From assembly GCA_938084195.1 (NCBI GenBank), contig CALKDJ010000013.1, positions 1 to 6,736 on the forward strand: a stretch of 6,736 nt of DNA, in the 5' to 3' direction. The notes beneath the pieces are model-generated. The model made no database searches, had not been told where the DNA came from, and saw nothing but the letters and a program-made list of their open reading frames with translations. This document shows, one piece after another, positions 5,819 through 6,736 of the stretch (position 1 is its first letter; each line of letters opens with the position of its first letter). This stretch comes from an uncultured Methylophilaceae bacterium (GTDB lineage: Bacteria > Pseudomonadota > Gammaproteobacteria > Burkholderiales > Methylophilaceae). The translations under genes were made by a program, and so were the position numbers.

Positions 5819-6736
5819 TTACCTATCTTCTCTACCGTAATCGTCTTCAATTCTAACAATATCGTCTTCGCCTACATATTTTCCAGACTGGACTTCAATC
5901 ACTATTAGTTTTTCATCGCAAGGATTTTCGAGTCTATGCTTAACTCCAGCACTAATGAAAGTTGACTGATTAACTCCCAATGAAATCTTATCGTCACCAT
6001 TACATGCTAATGCCCTGCCTTGAATGACAACCCAGTGCTCGCTCCTGTGCTTGTGATACTGCATACTGAGCTTCTTTCCAGCATAAACTTCAATTTTTTT
6101 TACTTTAAAATTTTCACCTTCCTCAAGAACTTCATATGTTCCCCATGGCCTAAATACCTTTAAGTGGGTATTTACCTCTTCCGGAAAAGATTTATTAAGT
6201 TCAGCGACTAATTTTTTAACTGATTCTGAATCATTTCTGTGACAAATTAATGTTGCATCATTAGTATTAACTACAATTAAATCGCTAATACCATATGTAG
6301 CTAATATTTTATTTTCGTTCCACAACAAAGAATTATTAGAATTAATTGCAATAACATTGCCATGCTTATAGTTAAAGTTTTTATCTCTTTTAATTGAGCT
6401 GAATATAGAATCCCAGTTTCCTAAATCAGACCATTCTAAATTAGCAGGAATAACATAAGTTTCCTCAATTTTTTCAATAAGACCATAATCGATTGATACA
6501 GATTCTAATTGCTCGTATTTTAATTCCATATTATCTGGAGTTATATCTTGCATTATTGCCATAAGTGAAGGCTGATGTTTCTTCATTAAGGAATTAAAAA
6601 GACTAGCCTTAAATATAAATATTCCCGAATTCCATAGATAATTTTCAGCTACATATTTTTCTGCTAATTCCAGGGAGGGCTTTTCAATAAATTTATCTAC
6701 TAAATAAGATTTATTTAAATTAATATCTTTTGAGCT
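5819..6736 (-). CDS. manC: Mannose-1-phosphate guanylyltransferase / mannose-6-phosphate isomerase (partial, C-terminal 305 residues)
   Basis: Bifunctional or monofunctional ManC/AlgA-family enzyme making GDP-mannose from mannose-1-phosphate and GTP. The family is usually about 470 residues, so roughly the first third, including the nucleotide-binding GxGxRLxPLS-type motif, lies outside the window. The frame stays open to the edge, and residues before the internal Met at 6586 are clearly family sequence: KFIEKPSLELA, then NYLWNSGIFIFKASLF. The rest of the transferase domain shows SIDYGLIEK, WSDLGNWDS and LIVVNTNDATLICH. The C-terminal cupin (type II phosphomannose isomerase-like) begins at RPWGTYE and contains MQYHKHRSEHW (around 6060-6030), with the expected metal-binding His and Glu, then ENPCDEKLIVIEVQSGKYVG and the terminal EDDIVRIEDDYGR. 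It leads the visible operon, 1 nt before wzm. Neighbours fit a mannose- or GDP-sugar-containing glycan. Whether the isomerase activity is present cannot be judged from this fragment. Confidence 0.95.
   Translation of the reverse strand, partial: SSKDINLNKSYLVDKFIEKPSLELAEKYVAENYLWNSGIFIFKASLFNSLMKKHQPSLMAIMQDITPDNMELKYEQLESVSIDYGLIEKIEETYVIPANLEWSDLGNWDSIFSSIKRDKNFNYKHGNVIAINSNNSLLWNENKILATYGISDLIVVNTNDATLICHRNDSESVKKLVAELNKSFPEEVNTHLKVFRPWGTYEVLEEGENFKVKKIEVYAGKKLSMQYHKHRSEHWVVIQGRALACNGDDKISLGVNQSTFISAGVKHRLENPCDEKLIVIEVQSGKYVGEDDIVRIEDDYGREDR
5822..5832 (-). promoter_or_regulatory. Ribosome binding site for wzm
   Basis: On the minus strand this reads GAGAAGATAGG, a purine-rich Shine-Dalgarno-like stretch inside the last codons of manC, ending 4 nt before the ATG at 5817. 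It is the best ribosome site at any junction in the window and supports the 5817 start over the longer frame from 5859. Confidence 0.6.

Noticed and set aside
5819..6586. A complete 255-residue cupin-containing gene starting at the ATG at 6586
   Set aside because: The frame is open upstream to the window edge and encodes conserved ManC sequence (EKPSLELA, WNSGIFIF), so the ATG is internal and the gene is a window-truncated manC rather than a short stand-alone protein.
1..6736. CRISPR arrays, tRNA or rRNA genes, insertion sequences or attachment sites
   Set aside because: No direct-repeat arrays, cloverleaf-like sequences, transposase frames or terminal inverted repeats were seen; coding sequence fills essentially the whole window.

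Overview
The window is a stretch of surface-polysaccharide (O-antigen or capsule type) biosynthesis locus. All genes lie on the minus strand and are packed end to end, so the reading order is from high to low coordinates. The DNA is strongly AT-rich; 60-base samples I counted by hand in the large glycosyltransferase gene gave 13 to 20 G+C. The gene set (GDP-mannose synthesis, a two-gene ABC-2 polysaccharide exporter, glycosyltransferases) points to a Gram-negative bacterium with a low-GC genome or a low-GC island. The sequence alone does not fix the taxon. A marine gammaproteobacterium or a cyanobacterium would both fit, but that is a guess.

Layout, in transcription order: (1) 6736-5819, the C-terminal part of a ManC/AlgA-type mannose-1-phosphate guanylyltransferase / mannose-6-phosphate isomerase, cut by the window edge. 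(2) 5817-5023, Wzm, the ABC-2 permease. (3) 5026-3818, Wzt, the ATPase, with a C-terminal extension of the Wzt cargo-binding type. (4) 3808-158, a 1216-residue protein with three glycosyltransferase modules: two tandem GT4-like modules that are diverged copies of one another, then a GT2 (GT-A) module. (5) 161-1, the first 53 codons of a SAM-dependent methyltransferase of the type with an N-terminal zinc-binding domain, cut by the window edge.

Junctions are extremely tight: 1 nt between manC and wzm, an ATGA overlap between wzm and wzt, 9 nt between wzt and the glycosyltransferase gene, and an ATGA overlap between that gene and the methyltransferase. There is no gene-free stretch longer than 9 bases and I see no internal promoter or terminator, so this looks like the middle of one long operon.

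Working model (inference): ManC supplies GDP-mannose, used directly or converted to another GDP-sugar. The three-module enzyme adds several sugars to a lipid-linked chain on the cytoplasmic face. Wzt/Wzm export the finished chain, with the Wzt C-terminal domain possibly recognising a feature of the glycan. The methyltransferase either makes a branched or C-methylated sugar precursor or modifies the glycan. The most notable item is the GT4-GT4-GT2 fusion, whose two GT4 modules both keep the E-x7-E motif.
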